Shown here one piece after another: positions 19,075-28,249 of a stretch of DNA of 64,000 nt. Numbering within the stretch: position 1 is the first letter of the stretch; every line of letters starts with the position of its first letter. Under the pieces are notes generated by a model. That model searched no databases, was not told the DNA's origin, and saw only the letters and a program-made list of their open reading frames with translations. Position numbers and translations under genes: made by a program. This DNA comes from Lactococcus taiwanensis (GTDB taxonomy: Bacteria; Bacillota; Bacilli; Lactobacillales; Streptococcaceae), in NCBI RefSeq assembly GCF_014905395.1, contig NZ_BNDT01000002.1, positions 303,708 through 367,707 of the forward strand, read 5' to 3'.

Positions 19075-22000
19075 ATGAAAAAAACAATGGATGGAAACAT
19101 GGCGGCAGCACATATTGCTTACGCTTTTTCGGAAATTGCCGCAATTTATCCCATTACTCCAAGTTCACCGATGGCTGATTATACAGATGCTTGGTCGGTG
19201 GCGGGGCGTAAAAATATCTGGGGACAGCCTGTCAAAATAACAGAGCTGCAATCAGAAGCCGGTGCAGTGGGTGCCATGCACGGTATTCTTAAAACGGGAA
19301 GTCTCGCTACGACTTATACAGCCTCACAAGGGCTTCTTTTAATGCTCCCTAACATGTATAAGATGGCGGGAGAGTTACTTCCCGCAGTAATTCACGTTGC
19401 TGCTCGAGCAGTTGCTACGGGTGCGCTCAACATTTTTGGAGATCAATCTGATGTGATGTCAGCACGCTCAACTGGTTTTGCTATGCTTGCTGAGTCATCT
19501 GTCCAAGAAGTGATGGATTTATCAGCAGTGGCTCATTTAGCAACTATAGAAGGTTCCGTGCCATTTTTGAATTTCTTTGATGGTTTTCGCACGTCACATG
19601 AAATTCAAAAAATTGACGTGATTGATTATCAAGATTTAGCACCCTTGGTTAATGAAGAAAAATTAGCTGAATTTCGTTTAAGAGGTATGAATCCTGATCA
19701 CCCTACGGTATCAGGAACTAACCAAAATGCGGACCTCTACTTCCAACAACGTGAGACTGTCAATGCTTATTACGAAAAATTGCCAGCTATCGTCCAAAGC
19801 TATATGCGTAAGATTAATGATCTACGAGGGACAGCTTATGATTTGGTCAATTATTACGGTGCAGCTGACGCAACAGAGGTTATTGTTGCAATGGGGTCAG
19901 TTGCTGGTACAGCTGAGCAAACTGTGGATTATCTCAATGCTCAAGGACGTAAAGTTGGGTTTTTGAATATCCATCTCTACCGTCCTTTTCCAGTTGAAAA
20001 TTTTCTTGAAAAATTACCAAAAACGGTCCAATCCATAGCCGTTTTAGATCGGACAAAAGAGGCCGGTTCAAATGGTGAACCGCTGTTTTTGGATGTCCAA
20101 TCGGCACTATTAAGTGATTCACGTTCCCAAATCAAAGTCATCGGTGGCCGTTATGGAATTGGGGGAAAAGATACGCGACCAGAACATCTTATTGCGGTCT
20201 ACAATGAATTGCGTCAGGCAGAACCCAAAAGAATTTTCACTCTTGGAATTACGGACGACGTGACCCAATTATCACTGACGGCGTCGTCAGTGATTGATTT
20301 GACCCCAGCAGATACTTTTCAAGCAAAATTTTGGGGCTTTGGTTCTGATGGGACTGTTGGTGCTAATAAATCAGCGATAAAGATCATTGGAGATCATACG
20401 GATAAATATGTTCAGGCTGCTTTTGAATATGACTCAAAAAAATCAGGGGGGTTGACAATCTCCCATTTAAGATTTGGCGATAGTCCAATCAAATCCGAGT
20501 ACATGACTGCCACCCTTGATTTTGTAGCTTGCCATAATACAACTTATGTTCGTAAGTATAATCTGACAAAGGGGTTAAAACCTGGGGGGACCTTTTTACT
20601 CAATACCTCTTGGGATGATGAACGGCTTGCTAAAAACCTACCAAGTGAGCTCAAAAGATTTATTGCTGAAAATCAAATTAAATTTTACACAATTGATGCT
20701 GTTAAGATTGCCCGTAATACTGGAATGGGACAACGCATTAACACAATCATGCAGGTCGCTTTTTTCAAACTTGCAGCAGTGATGCCTTTTGATGAAGCTT
20801 ATGAGATTTTGAAAAAAGATGCGCAAAAATATGCTAAGAAATCTCCGACAATCGTAGAAAAAAATCTGATGGCAATGCAAGAAGCTTTGACAGGTTTACA
20901 TGAAGTGGTCATCCCTGATGACTGGTCCCAAAGTCAATCAGTAGCTCCAAAAAATATTGGGACTGAAACCGCACGTAAAAAATATGTATTTGAGATCGTC
21001 AATAAAACAAATGCCTTTGAGGGAGACGAACTTACTGTTCAGGATCTGGTAGCCAATGGAATGACTTTTGGTGATAGCCCACTTGGAACCTCTGCAGTAG
21101 AAAAACGAGGAGTTGCTCTTGAAGTACCTCTCTGGAATGCTTCAGCTTGTATCCAGTGTAATGAATGTTCCTTTGTTTGCCCACATGCAGCTATTCGTCC
21201 TTTTCTTGCAGATGAAGACGAATGGAATGTGGCTCCAGAGGGCTTCCATGTCATGGATTATAAAGGAAAAGATGGACTCAAATATAGAATTCAAGTTTCT
21301 GTAGAAGATTGTACAGGTTGTGGGCTTTGTGTAGAAGCTTGTCCTAAAAAGGGTGAGGCACTTAAGATGGTCCCTTACGAAACACAACAAGAGCAGTCTG
21401 TCAATTGGGCTTTTGCACAAACACTTAAAACTAAAGAAAATCCTGCGCGAAAAGGGACAATAGCTGCGACTCAATTTGAAAAGCCACTATTTGAATTTTC
21501 TGGGGCATGTTCAGGTTGTGGTGAAACACCCTACATTAAATTGTTGACCCAAATGTTTGGGGATCGGATGATGATTGCTAATGCAACAGGATGTTCGGCT
21601 ATTTATGGGGGAACTCAAGCAACTCCTTATACTACAAATGAGTTAGAACAAGGGCCAGCATGGTCGAACTCACTTTTTGAAGACAATGCCGAGTATGGTT
21701 ATGGAATGTGGCTTGCTTCGCAAACACGTCGTCAAAAATTAGCGCGTGAGGTGATAAATGCCTATTCAGAGATGTCACCAGCTTTGCAAGAATTAGCCAA
21801 GGATTGGGTCGCACATTTAGACGACTCAGAAGGAACACGGGCACGTGCTGAAAAAATGAAGGCAATGTTAGCTTCTGAACACTTCAATTCACCAAAATTA
21901 GCAGCAATTTACCAACAAAAAGACCAATTTGTTAAGCCAACTCAATGGATTTTTGGTGGTGATGGTTGGGCTTATGATATTGGCTTTGGTGGTTTGGATC

Positions 22001-22764
22001 ATGTGGTTGCTTCTGGAGCGGACATCAATATCCTAGTGATGGACAATGAAGTTTATGCTAATACAGGTGGTCAAGTTTCCAAAGCAACTCCAGCTTCTGC
22101 TATTGCTCAATTTGCCGCTGGTGGTAAAGGCGGGGCGAAGAAGGATCTTGGAGCGATGCTCATGACTTATGGAAATGTCTATGTCGCTCAAATCGCTTCT
22201 GGAGCAAATATGATGCAAACCATCCGAGCCTTCGATGAAGCTGAAAAACACCAAGGCCCTTCAGTCATTATTGCATATACACCATGTATTTCACACGGTT
22301 TATATGGCGGGATGCAGCTCGCACTCGAAGAAGCAAAAGCAGCAGTCAACTCAGGCTACTGGCAACTTTACCGCTATAACCCCGTATTGGAAGAGGCTGG
22401 AAAAAATCCGATGACGCTTGATTTTAAAAAACCAGATTTTGATGAAGTCCGTCCCTTCTTATTAGGCCAAGCGCGCTTTGCCAATTTATTAAAAGTTGAT
22501 GCAGCACATGCGGAAAGTTTGTATGCTAAAGCGGCCGCAGATGCCCGCAAACGCTTTATGCGCTATGCACGGTGGTCAGGAGATTTGGAAAAATTCTTAG
22601 CTCGTGAAGCGAAAGCTCAGGCCAAAAAGAGCGGTACAGTAGAAATCGCTTCTGAACCAAAAGTTCGTGAACGTAAAGCACGTGCGATTGACCCTGAGCG
22701 CGAAGCACGTCGGGCTGCACGTAAAGCTGAGCGAGAAAGCAAGAAAAATGCTGGAAAAGACTGA
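19075..22764 (+). CDS. nifJ: Pyruvate:ferredoxin (flavodoxin) oxidoreductase
   Basis: Converts pyruvate and CoA to acetyl-CoA and CO2 with transfer of electrons to ferredoxin or flavodoxin; needs thiamine diphosphate and Fe-S clusters. 1229 aa single-chain enzyme: PFOR I domain (residues 1-230, YPITPSSPMAD), CoA-binding domain, gamma domain (FGSDGTVGANK), a two-cluster ferredoxin domain (CIQCNECSFVCP near 692 and CTGCGLCVEACP near 745), then the TPP domain with CSGCGETPY and GGDGWAYDIGFGG. Odd: after residue about 1180 there is a Lys/Arg/Ala-rich tail (RKARAIDPEREARRAARKAE-like) that the family lacks. A perfect palindrome copy (20275-20290) lies in frame in the coding region. Confidence 0.94.
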   Translation: MKKTMDGNMAAAHIAYAFSEIAAIYPITPSSPMADYTDAWSVAGRKNIWGQPVKITELQSEAGAVGAMHGILKTGSLATTYTASQGLLLMLPNMYKMAGELLPAVIHVAARAVATGALNIFGDQSDVMSARSTGFAMLAESSVQEVMDLSAVAHLATIEGSVPFLNFFDGFRTSHEIQKIDVIDYQDLAPLVNEEKLAEFRLRGMNPDHPTVSGTNQNADLYFQQRETVNAYYEKLPAIVQSYMRKINDLRGTAYDLVNYYGAADATEVIVAMGSVAGTAEQTVDYLNAQGRKVGFLNIHLYRPFPVENFLEKLPKTVQSIAVLDRTKEAGSNGEPLFLDVQSALLSDSRSQIKVIGGRYGIGGKDTRPEHLIAVYNELRQAEPKRIFTLGITDDVTQLSLTASSVIDLTPADTFQAKFWGFGSDGTVGANKSAIKIIGDHTDKYVQAAFEYDSKKSGGLTISHLRFGDSPIKSEYMTATLDFVACHNTTYVRKYNLTKGLKPGGTFLLNTSWDDERLAKNLPSELKRFIAENQIKFYTIDAVKIARNTGMGQRINTIMQVAFFKLAAVMPFDEAYEILKKDAQKYAKKSPTIVEKNLMAMQEALTGLHEVVIPDDWSQSQSVAPKNIGTETARKKYVFEIVNKTNAFEGDELTVQDLVANGMTFGDSPLGTSAVEKRGVALEVPLWNASACIQCNECSFVCPHAAIRPFLADEDEWNVAPEGFHVMDYKGKDGLKYRIQVSVEDCTGCGLCVEACPKKGEALKMVPYETQQEQSVNWAFAQTLKTKENPARKGTIAATQFEKPLFEFSGACSGCGETPYIKLLTQMFGDRMMIANATGCSAIYGGTQATPYTTNELEQGPAWSNSLFEDNAEYGYGMWLASQTRRQKLAREVINAYSEMSPALQELAKDWVAHLDDSEGTRARAEKMKAMLASEHFNSPKLAAIYQQKDQFVKPTQWIFGGDGWAYDIGFGGLDHVVASGADINILVMDNEVYANTGGQVSKATPASAIAQFAAGGKGGAKKDLGAMLMTYGNVYVAQIASGANMMQTIRAFDEAEKHQGPSVIIAYTPCISHGLYGGMQLALEEAKAAVNSGYWQLYRYNPVLEEAGKNPMTLDFKKPDFDEVRPFLLGQARFANLLKVDAAHAESLYAKAAADARKRFMRYARWSGDLEKFLAREAKAQAKKSGTVEIASEPKVRERKARAIDPEREARRAARKAERESKKNAGKD
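20275..20290. repeat. Dispersed palindrome inside nifJ
   Basis: CTGAC-GGCGTC-GTCAG with TCA / TGA flanks; encodes Leu-Thr-Ala-Ser-Ser-Val. Confidence 0.85.
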
Positions 22765-22769
22765 TAAAC

Positions 22770-22811
22770 GCCTTATCTTTACTGACCATGCCGTCAGTAA
22801 GGATAATAAGG
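22770..22811 (+). terminator. Palindrome hairpin after nifJ
   Basis: Core CTGAC-CATGCC-GTCAG at 22782-22797. The outer arms CCTTATC / GATAATAAGG lengthen the stem. No T-run follows directly; the next hairpin supplies it. Confidence 0.75.
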
Positions 22812-22820
22812 TTGTCATAG

Positions 22821-22851
22821 AAAAACCTCATCTTTTTAGGTGAGGTTTTTT
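22821..22851 (+). terminator. Rho-independent terminator after nifJ
   Basis: AAAAACCTCA-TCTTTTTAGG-TGAGGTTTTTT. Confidence 0.92.
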
Positions 22852-22865
22852 AGGCCATAAAGCTA

Positions 22866-22881
22866 CTGACAGCCCCGTCAG
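22866..22881. repeat. Dispersed palindrome upstream of the cdaA promoter
   Basis: CTGAC-AGCCCC-GTCAG with left flank CTA and right flank TAAAG; no T-run, so not a terminator by itself. Confidence 0.85.
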
Positions 22882-22883
22882 TA

Positions 22884-22931
22884 AAGTGAATTTGCGGGAA
22901 CAAAGCAGTTCACTTAAAATTTTGGTATAAT
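22884..22931 (+). promoter_or_regulatory. cdaA promoter with flanking inverted repeat
   Basis: Extended -10 TG-G-TATAAT at 22923-22931. An inverted repeat AAGTGAA (22884-22890) ... TTCACTT (22909-22915) brackets the -35 region, where no good hexamer is seen. Confidence 0.5.
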
Positions 22932-22964
22932 TAATGTAATCATACGAAAAGGAGGGGGAATTTT

Positions 22965-23843
22965 TTGAACGATTTCAATCAATTTTTTAACCCCGAATTT
23001 TGGCAAAAGATTTTTGAATTGAATGAATCTCCTTTACGAATTGTCATTGCAATATTGGATATTTTGATTGTCAGCTATTTCCTTTATCATGCGATTCGGT
23101 TTGTGCAAGGGACAAAGTTAGTGACGCTCGTTCGTGGTGTAATTATCTTCATTTTTATTCGGATCATTGCTGGACTTATCGGGCTTACTACCGTCGAATG
23201 GCTCCTTAATCAAGTGATTACTTATGGGGTAATCGCTGGAGTCATTATTTTCCAACCCGAAATTAGGCGTGCGTTGGAAGGTTTAGGACGAACAACTACT
23301 TTATTTACACCAACGAAAAAGGGAAGTATTGACGGACACATTGCTGCCTATGAAAAATCTTTTGCATACATGTCCGAGCGAAAGATCGGGGCTTTGATTG
23401 CCATTGAACAGGCACAAAACCTTAATGAATTTGTCAGTACAGGTATTCCCTTGGATGCAGATATCTCAAGTGAACTGATTATCAATATTTTCATTCCCAA
23501 CACGCCCTTGCATGATGGCGCAGTCATCGTACAAGGGAATAAAATTGCGGTAACAAGTGCTTATCTGCCCCTTACTGAAAAATCGGGAATCTCCAAACAA
23601 TTTGGGACAAGGCACCGTGCCGCGATTGGATTATCGGAAGTTTCTGATGCGTTAATATTAGTCGTTTCTGAAGAAACAGGCGGCATTTCGATTGCACACA
23701 ATGGAGAGTTTTTCGCGGACATCTCGAAAGATAAATTCCATGACATTTTGACAGCACTTTTGACACCAAAAGTGCAAAAAGTTACAAAACCTTCGAAATG
23801 GCATAAGCGGAAAAAAGCAGAGGAGGAGAAAAATGGCAAATAA
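22965..23843 (+). CDS. cdaA: Membrane diadenylate cyclase CdaA (c-di-AMP synthase)
   Basis: Makes cyclic di-AMP from two ATP; the second messenger controls potassium and osmolyte balance and wall integrity. 292 aa with three membrane helices in the first 95 residues, then a DAC domain with the catalytic DGAVIVQGNKI (near 185) and RHRAAIGLSE (near 220) motifs. The start is TTG at 22965, supported by AAGGAGG at a good distance. The C-terminus is Lys/Glu-rich. It overlaps cdaR by 11 nt and is followed by cdaR and glmM, the conserved operon of Bacillota in which CdaR and GlmM regulate the cyclase. Confidence 0.95.
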   Translation: MNDFNQFFNPEFWQKIFELNESPLRIVIAILDILIVSYFLYHAIRFVQGTKLVTLVRGVIIFIFIRIIAGLIGLTTVEWLLNQVITYGVIAGVIIFQPEIRRALEGLGRTTTLFTPTKKGSIDGHIAAYEKSFAYMSERKIGALIAIEQAQNLNEFVSTGIPLDADISSELIINIFIPNTPLHDGAVIVQGNKIAVTSAYLPLTEKSGISKQFGTRHRAAIGLSEVSDALILVVSEETGGISIAHNGEFFADISKDKFHDILTALLTPKVQKVTKPSKWHKRKKAEEEKNGK

Positions 23844-24798
23844 ATTTTTTAACTCAAAAGTATTTTATATTTTAGCGTCTGTCTTTTTTGCCATTGTCCT
23901 GTTTTTTAATGCCAATGCTACTTCCATTCGTAACCAAGGGACGAATCAATCAGGCGAGGTCTATACTGCAACGATTAATAATGCTCCCATTGAAATTAAA
24001 TATAACTCTGACAAGTACTTTGTAAGTGGTTATAGCAGTACTGCTACGGTGCATTTGTCGGGTTATAATCGTTTAACAATCAATAATGAAGAAAATACGG
24101 ACACCCGTAATTTCTTCTTAACGATCGATTTGACCAAATATAAAACAGGGAAGTTCGATGTTCCTGTGCGGATTGAACAACTCCCTGGTGGTGTTAGTGC
24201 TACGATTTCCCCCAAAACAATGAATATTACGGTGGAAAAAAGAGTTTCGGATGAATTCGAAGTAAAACCTAAGGTTGAAGCCACACAACTTCCTACTGGA
24301 TTTAGCATTGACAACCTTGAAGTGACAGATACGAAAGTGAAAGTGATCGCTGGCGAAGAAAGCATCAAAAATATTGCCGCTATCGAAGCTGCTCTTCCTA
24401 GTGATGTCAACTTGACAGAAAATTATGCGGGTACAGTAACATTGCATGCTGTGGATAGTGAAGGTAAGATTGTTCCTGCGCAGATTGAACCAGCCACAAC
24501 CCACCTCAAAGCAACAGTAAAAAAACCAAGTAAAAAAGTTCCTGTTAAACTCACAACAACAGGAACGCTTGATAGCTCGCTTTCTGGAATGAAGACAAAA
24601 CTTGCTGATAAAGAAGTCACTATCTATGGCGAGCAAAGTAGTCTTGAAGCAATTGATAGTGTAACTGCTAGTGTTAGCCTGACAGGAATTACAAAACAAA
24701 CAAAAATTAAAGTTCCTTTGACTGCCTCAGGGGTAAGCATTGATCCTGACGAAGTTCAAGTTACACTGACACCAGTAAAAAAATCGGACAGTAAATAA
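23833..24798 (+). CDS. cdaR: CdaA regulator CdaR (YbbR-domain protein)
   Basis: 321 aa, one N-terminal membrane segment (about residues 8-26), then extracytoplasmic YbbR repeats rich in beta strands (about 50-130, 140-225, 230-318), each ending in a TVKKP/ITVEK-like strand. Known relatives bind CdaA in the membrane and modulate c-di-AMP production. The ATG overlaps the end of cdaA and is preceded by GAGGAG. A dispersed palindrome follows the stop codon, before glmM. Confidence 0.9.
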   Translation: MANKFFNSKVFYILASVFFAIVLFFNANATSIRNQGTNQSGEVYTATINNAPIEIKYNSDKYFVSGYSSTATVHLSGYNRLTINNEENTDTRNFFLTIDLTKYKTGKFDVPVRIEQLPGGVSATISPKTMNITVEKRVSDEFEVKPKVEATQLPTGFSIDNLEVTDTKVKVIAGEESIKNIAAIEAALPSDVNLTENYAGTVTLHAVDSEGKIVPAQIEPATTHLKATVKKPSKKVPVKLTTTGTLDSSLSGMKTKLADKEVTIYGEQSSLEAIDSVTASVSLTGITKQTKIKVPLTASGVSIDPDEVQVTLTPVKKSDSK

Positions 24799-24802
24799 AC
24801 AC

Positions 24803-24828
24803 TGTACTGACAGCTCTGTCAGTAAGTA
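24803..24828. repeat. Dispersed palindrome between cdaR and glmM
   Basis: GTA-CTGAC-AGCTCT-GTCAG-TAAGTAC; core 24807-24822 with a 7-bp perfect stem. No T-run, so it sits inside the operon without terminating it. Confidence 0.85.
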
Positions 24829-24860
24829 CTAAATAAAACAAAACAAAATTGGAGATAATA

Positions 24861-26216
24861 ATGGGTAAATATTTTGGAACAGATGGTGTTCGCGGTGAAG
24901 CAAACGTTGAATTAACGCCAGAGATGGCCTTTAAATTGGGACGTTTTGGTGGATATGTTTTAAGCCAGCATGAAGCAGAAACGCCTAAAGTTTATGTTGG
25001 ACGCGACACTCGGATTTCAGGACAGATGCTAGCAACAAGCCTGATCTCAGGTCTTCTTTCTGTAGGGATTGAAGTGTATGATTTGGGGGTAATTGCAACT
25101 CCAGGTGTAGCTTATTTGGTGAAAAAAGATGGAGCCTCAGCCGGGGTTATGATTTCAGCAAGTCATAATCCTGCATTAGATAACGGTATTAAGTTCTTTG
25201 GTGGTGATGGTTATAAATTAGAAGATGAAAAAGAGCTTGAAATTGAAGCTTTGATTGATGCTAAAGAAGATACTTTGCCCCGTCCTTCAGCTGCAGGATT
25301 AGGAATGCTGCATGATTATATTGAAGGAGTTCGTAAATATCAGGCCTTCCTTAAAACCACTGCTGATGGTGATTTTCAAGGTTATAAGGTGGTACTAGAT
25401 ACAGCAAATGGAGCAGCTTGTACCTCTGCCCGAGCAGTTTTTGCAGATCTCAATGCAGAATTAACGGTGATTGGTGAAATGCCTGATGGTTTGAATATCA
25501 ACGTTAAAGTTGGTTCAACTCACCCAGAACAAATGGCTCAAACGGTAGTAGAAACTGGAAGCGATTTGGGGCTTGCCTTTGATGGCGATGCTGACCGTTT
25601 GATAGCGGTAGATGAAAAGGGAGAGATTGTTGACGGCGATAAGATTATGTACATTGTCGGAAAATATCTTCTTTCTCAAGGAAAATTGGCTCAAGATACA
25701 CTAGTAACAACTGTCATGTCTAATCTTGGTTTCCATTTAGCGCTTGAAGAAGCAGGAATTAATTCAGTAATTACAGCAGTTGGTGACCGTTATGTTGTTG
25801 AAGAAATGAAGAAAAATAATTACAACTTCGGTGGTGAACAATCGGGTCATATGATTTTCCTTGATTACAACACAACAGGAGATGGGCAACTCTCAGCCAT
25901 TCAATTGTTAAAAGTAATGCGTGAAACGGGCAAGACGTTATCTGAATTAGCAAGCGAAGTTACGATTTATCCACAAAAATTAGTTAATGTTCGAGTAAAA
26001 GATAATGCAGCTAAAAAATCAGCAATGGATGTGCCAGCGATTCAAAAAGTCATTTCAGAAATGGAAACTTCGATGAACGGGAAAGGTCGTATTTTAGTTC
26101 GTCCTTCAGGAACTGAACCACTCTTGCGTGTCATGGCTGAAGCACCTACTCATGAAGAGGTAGATCATGTAGTAGATACAATCGTCACCGTCGTCGAAGA
26201 AGAGATTGGTATATAA
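24861..26216 (+). CDS. glmM: Phosphoglucosamine mutase
   Basis: Interconverts glucosamine 6- and 1-phosphate for UDP-GlcNAc and hence peptidoglycan synthesis. 451 aa. The N-terminal [14 protein letters not shown] motif begins at residue 2, the phosphorylated active-site Ser lies in [12 protein letters not shown] near 100, the Mg2+ loop FDGDADR near 240, and the phosphate-binding [12 protein letters not shown] near 416. The start is the ATG at 24861 with GGAGA just upstream. Third gene of the cdaA-cdaR-glmM operon, where GlmM is also known to inhibit CdaA in relatives. Confidence 0.96.
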   Translation: MGKYFGTDGVRGEANVELTPEMAFKLGRFGGYVLSQHEAETPKVYVGRDTRISGQMLATSLISGLLSVGIEVYDLGVIATPGVAYLVKKDGASAGVMISASHNPALDNGIKFFGGDGYKLEDEKELEIEALIDAKEDTLPRPSAAGLGMLHDYIEGVRKYQAFLKTTADGDFQGYKVVLDTANGAACTSARAVFADLNAELTVIGEMPDGLNINVKVGSTHPEQMAQTVVETGSDLGLAFDGDADRLIAVDEKGEIVDGDKIMYIVGKYLLSQGKLAQDTLVTTVMSNLGFHLALEEAGINSVITAVGDRYVVEEMKKNNYNFGGEQSGHMIFLDYNTTGDGQLSAIQLLKVMRETGKTLSELASEVTIYPQKLVNVRVKDNAAKKSAMDVPAIQKVISEMETSMNGKGRILVRPSGTEPLLRVMAEAPTHEEVDHVVDTIVTVVEEEIGI

Positions 26217-26242
26217 AAAAAAGACCGCAAGGTCTTTTTTTT
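26217..26242. terminator. Bidirectional terminator between glmM and the alcohol dehydrogenase gene
   Basis: AAAAAAGACC-GCAA-GGTCTTTTTTTT; both convergent genes end here. Confidence 0.9.
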
Positions 26243-26243
26243 A

Positions 26244-27326
26244 TTATTTTGTTTGTTCGGTAAGTGATTCTAAAGAATCAAGCGCGATGAGAATTTTTTC
26301 TCCTGTTACATGGGGATCAATGAGATTATAAGTTTCAGAAGATGAAGCAGCAAAATCAGCCACGGGTTTCAGGAGGTGATGCGAAACATGTGATAGGCCA
26401 AGCTCTGACAAATGAATAGGGAGATCACAAGCTTTATAAAAAGGCAAAAGATGGGTTATTTCATCATAATCTTTAGTATAAGCGAGTTGAACTAACACCC
26501 CATAAGCAACTTTTGCACCGTGTAAGATGCAGTGTGTCTTAGTGAGCAGAGAAAGACCATTGTGTAAAGCATGTGCTCCGGCCATACGCCCATACGCCCC
26601 TGCAAATCCACCAACTGTGCCCGAAAGTTCAATGATGGTATCGGCAATGCGCTCAAAAGCGGGAGTAACTTTCTTTTGTGACAGGGCTTCTAGCGCGTTC
26701 GGTGCATCGTCAAACAAAATCTTGTAAATCTCCTTAGCGGCAACATAACCAAGACGGGCAGAAGCAGGTAAACTACTCCAATCTAAACGACGGACAATAC
26801 CTTCTATTTCATACCATTTGGCAAGCGTATCGCCAATACCTGCCACAAGATATGGTCTAGGTGTAGAGAGTAAGAATTCAAAGTCGACTAATGTCAAAAG
26901 GCTGGCCTTAGGGAAGTAAGCGACTTTATCAAAGGTAAGATCCTTATAATAGAGCGCGCCAACTGGAGTATAAGGGGCGCAATTAGAAATAAGTGTTGGC
27001 ACTAAGATGAGATCTGCTGATAGTGCTTGAGCGGTGACTTTAGAAGTATCCATTACGCGTCCCCCACCAATAGCAAGGACAGCTTGCGCTTTCTGTATAT
27101 TTTGCGCAATATTTAGTCCATTTTCAGTTGAAGCAGAACCATCATAGAAGTGGACAGGAAAGGGGAGTTCACTCCCATAGTAATCACAAAAAACCTGATA
27201 AGCGGTTTTCCCTGTAACAATAACAACTTCTTCATAGTTAGACAAATATTGTAATATTTCTTTTAAAATTCCCTTCCCTGAGACATAACGATTTGCTCCA
27301 GGACGTACTTCAGTAGTTAAATCCAT
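26244..27326 (-). CDS. Iron-containing alcohol dehydrogenase family protein (glycerol dehydrogenase-like)
   Basis: 360 aa NAD(P)-linked oxidoreductase of the metal-dependent polyol/alcohol dehydrogenase fold. The nucleotide-binding loop GGGRVMDTSK is near residue 98, a catalytic-site segment PTLISNCAPYTPVGALY near 119, and the metal ligands are the Asp in GIGDTLAKWYE (near 174) and His residues in AHALHNGL and CILHGAKVAYG (near 250 and 268). It resembles glycerol or glycerol-1-phosphate dehydrogenase-like members more than the butanol type; the substrate is unknown. GAGGTAA precedes the ATG, and a CodY-like box overlaps the leader. It stands alone, convergent with glmM and divergent from pgmB. 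Confidence 0.85.
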   Translation of the reverse strand: MDLTTEVRPGANRYVSGKGILKEILQYLSNYEEVVIVTGKTAYQVFCDYYGSELPFPVHFYDGSASTENGLNIAQNIQKAQAVLAIGGGRVMDTSKVTAQALSADLILVPTLISNCAPYTPVGALYYKDLTFDKVAYFPKASLLTLVDFEFLLSTPRPYLVAGIGDTLAKWYEIEGIVRRLDWSSLPASARLGYVAAKEIYKILFDDAPNALEALSQKKVTPAFERIADTIIELSGTVGGFAGAYGRMAGAHALHNGLSLLTKTHCILHGAKVAYGVLVQLAYTKDYDEITHLLPFYKACDLPIHLSELGLSHVSHHLLKPVADFAASSSETYNLIDPHVTGEKILIALDSLESLTEQTK

Positions 27327-27338
27327 AAATTACCTCGC

Positions 27339-27353
27339 AATTTTCTGAATAAT
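27339..27353. promoter_or_regulatory. CodY-box-like sequence
   Basis: AATTTTCTGAATAAT matches the CodY consensus AATTTTCWGAAAATT at 13 of 15 positions, 12 bp before the dehydrogenase start. A single imperfect box is weak evidence. Confidence 0.35.
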
Positions 27354-27443
27354 TAGATTATAAAAAACATTGTACGCTTATTGAAATGAAAAAGCAACAA
27401 AAAAGTGAAATAGTGTAAAAAACTTTGGAAAAAGATAAAATAG

Positions 27444-27495
27444 CGCAAACGCTTGCATTAGTGGATAAGGTTTGCTAAAATGATTAAAACGAAGG
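27444..27495 (+). promoter_or_regulatory. pgmB promoter with cre-like sites
   Basis: TTGCAT (27453-27458), 17 nt, TAAAAT (27476-27481) with extended TG. A cre-like site with core AAACGCTTGCA (13 of 14 matches) overlaps the -35. A weaker one, AAGGCGTTTTCA, lies downstream near 27491-27502. Confidence 0.75.
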
Positions 27496-27538
27496 CGTTT
27501 TCAAAAAAAGAATCAAGCGCCTACTGAGAGGTGAAAAG

Positions 27539-28204
27539 ATGTTTAAAGCTGTTTTATTTGATTTGGATGGGGTAATTACCGATACTGCCGAATACCACTA
27601 TCGTGCGTGGCGGGCACTAGCCGAAGAAATCGGGATTAAAGGGGTCAATCGAGCTTTCAATGAGAAACTAAAAGGGGTATCGCGTGAAGAATCCCTTAAA
27701 AAAATCTTGGCTCTAGGAAATAAAGATGTTTCTGCGACAGAGTTTAAAGCATTAGCTGCTCGAAAAAATGAGAACTATGTGCAAATGATTCAAGAAGTGA
27801 CGCCAGATGATATTTACCCTGGGATAAGCAATTTATTGACTGATCTCAGAGAAGAGGGTATAAAAATTGCTTTGGCATCTGCTTCTAAGAATGGGCCTTT
27901 TCTCCTAGAAAAAATGGGATTGACCTCAGCTTTTGATGCAATTGCAGATCCAGCTACAGTAACTGCTTCAAAGCCAGCGCCTGATATTTTTATAGCGGCT
28001 GCTGAAGCGGTCGGAGTTAATCCCGTTGATGCAATTGGACTTGAAGATTCGCTAGCAGGCATCCAGGCAATTAAGGCGGCAGGAGCTCTACCTATTGGGG
28101 TGGGGCGAGTGGAAGACCTAGGAGATGATATTGTAGTTGTTCCTGATACATCTGCGTATACTTTGGATTTTTTAAAGACAGTTTGGGAAAAGTCACATGC
28201 TTGA
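27539..28204 (+). CDS. pgmB: Beta-phosphoglucomutase
   Basis: Converts beta-glucose 1-phosphate to glucose 6-phosphate, the product of maltose or trehalose(6-P) phosphorolysis. 221 aa HAD-family enzyme, the standard length. The nucleophile Asp8 and acid/base Asp10 lie in [10 protein letters not shown], the cap domain carries the substrate loop [18 protein letters not shown] near 117 is motif II, and [16 protein letters not shown] near 168 is motif IV. SD GAGAGGTG lies just before the ATG. There is no phosphorylase gene nearby, so its substrate supply is encoded elsewhere. cre sites at the promoter predict glucose repression. Confidence 0.93.
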   Translation: MFKAVLFDLDGVITDTAEYHYRAWRALAEEIGIKGVNRAFNEKLKGVSREESLKKILALGNKDVSATEFKALAARKNENYVQMIQEVTPDDIYPGISNLLTDLREEGIKIALASASKNGPFLLEKMGLTSAFDAIADPATVTASKPAPDIFIAAAEAVGVNPVDAIGLEDSLAGIQAIKAAGALPIGVGRVEDLGDDIVVVPDTSAYTLDFLKTVWEKSHA

Positions 28205-28209
28205 AAGCT

Positions 28210-28249
28210 ATAAAAAACACCATGGGTTGATGGTGTTTTTTATTTTTTT
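28210..28249. terminator. Bidirectional terminator between pgmB and the esterase
   Basis: AAAAAACACCAT-GGGTT-GATGGTGTTTTTTATTTTTTT serves both convergent genes. The esterase stop codon lies inside the T-rich arm. Confidence 0.9.
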
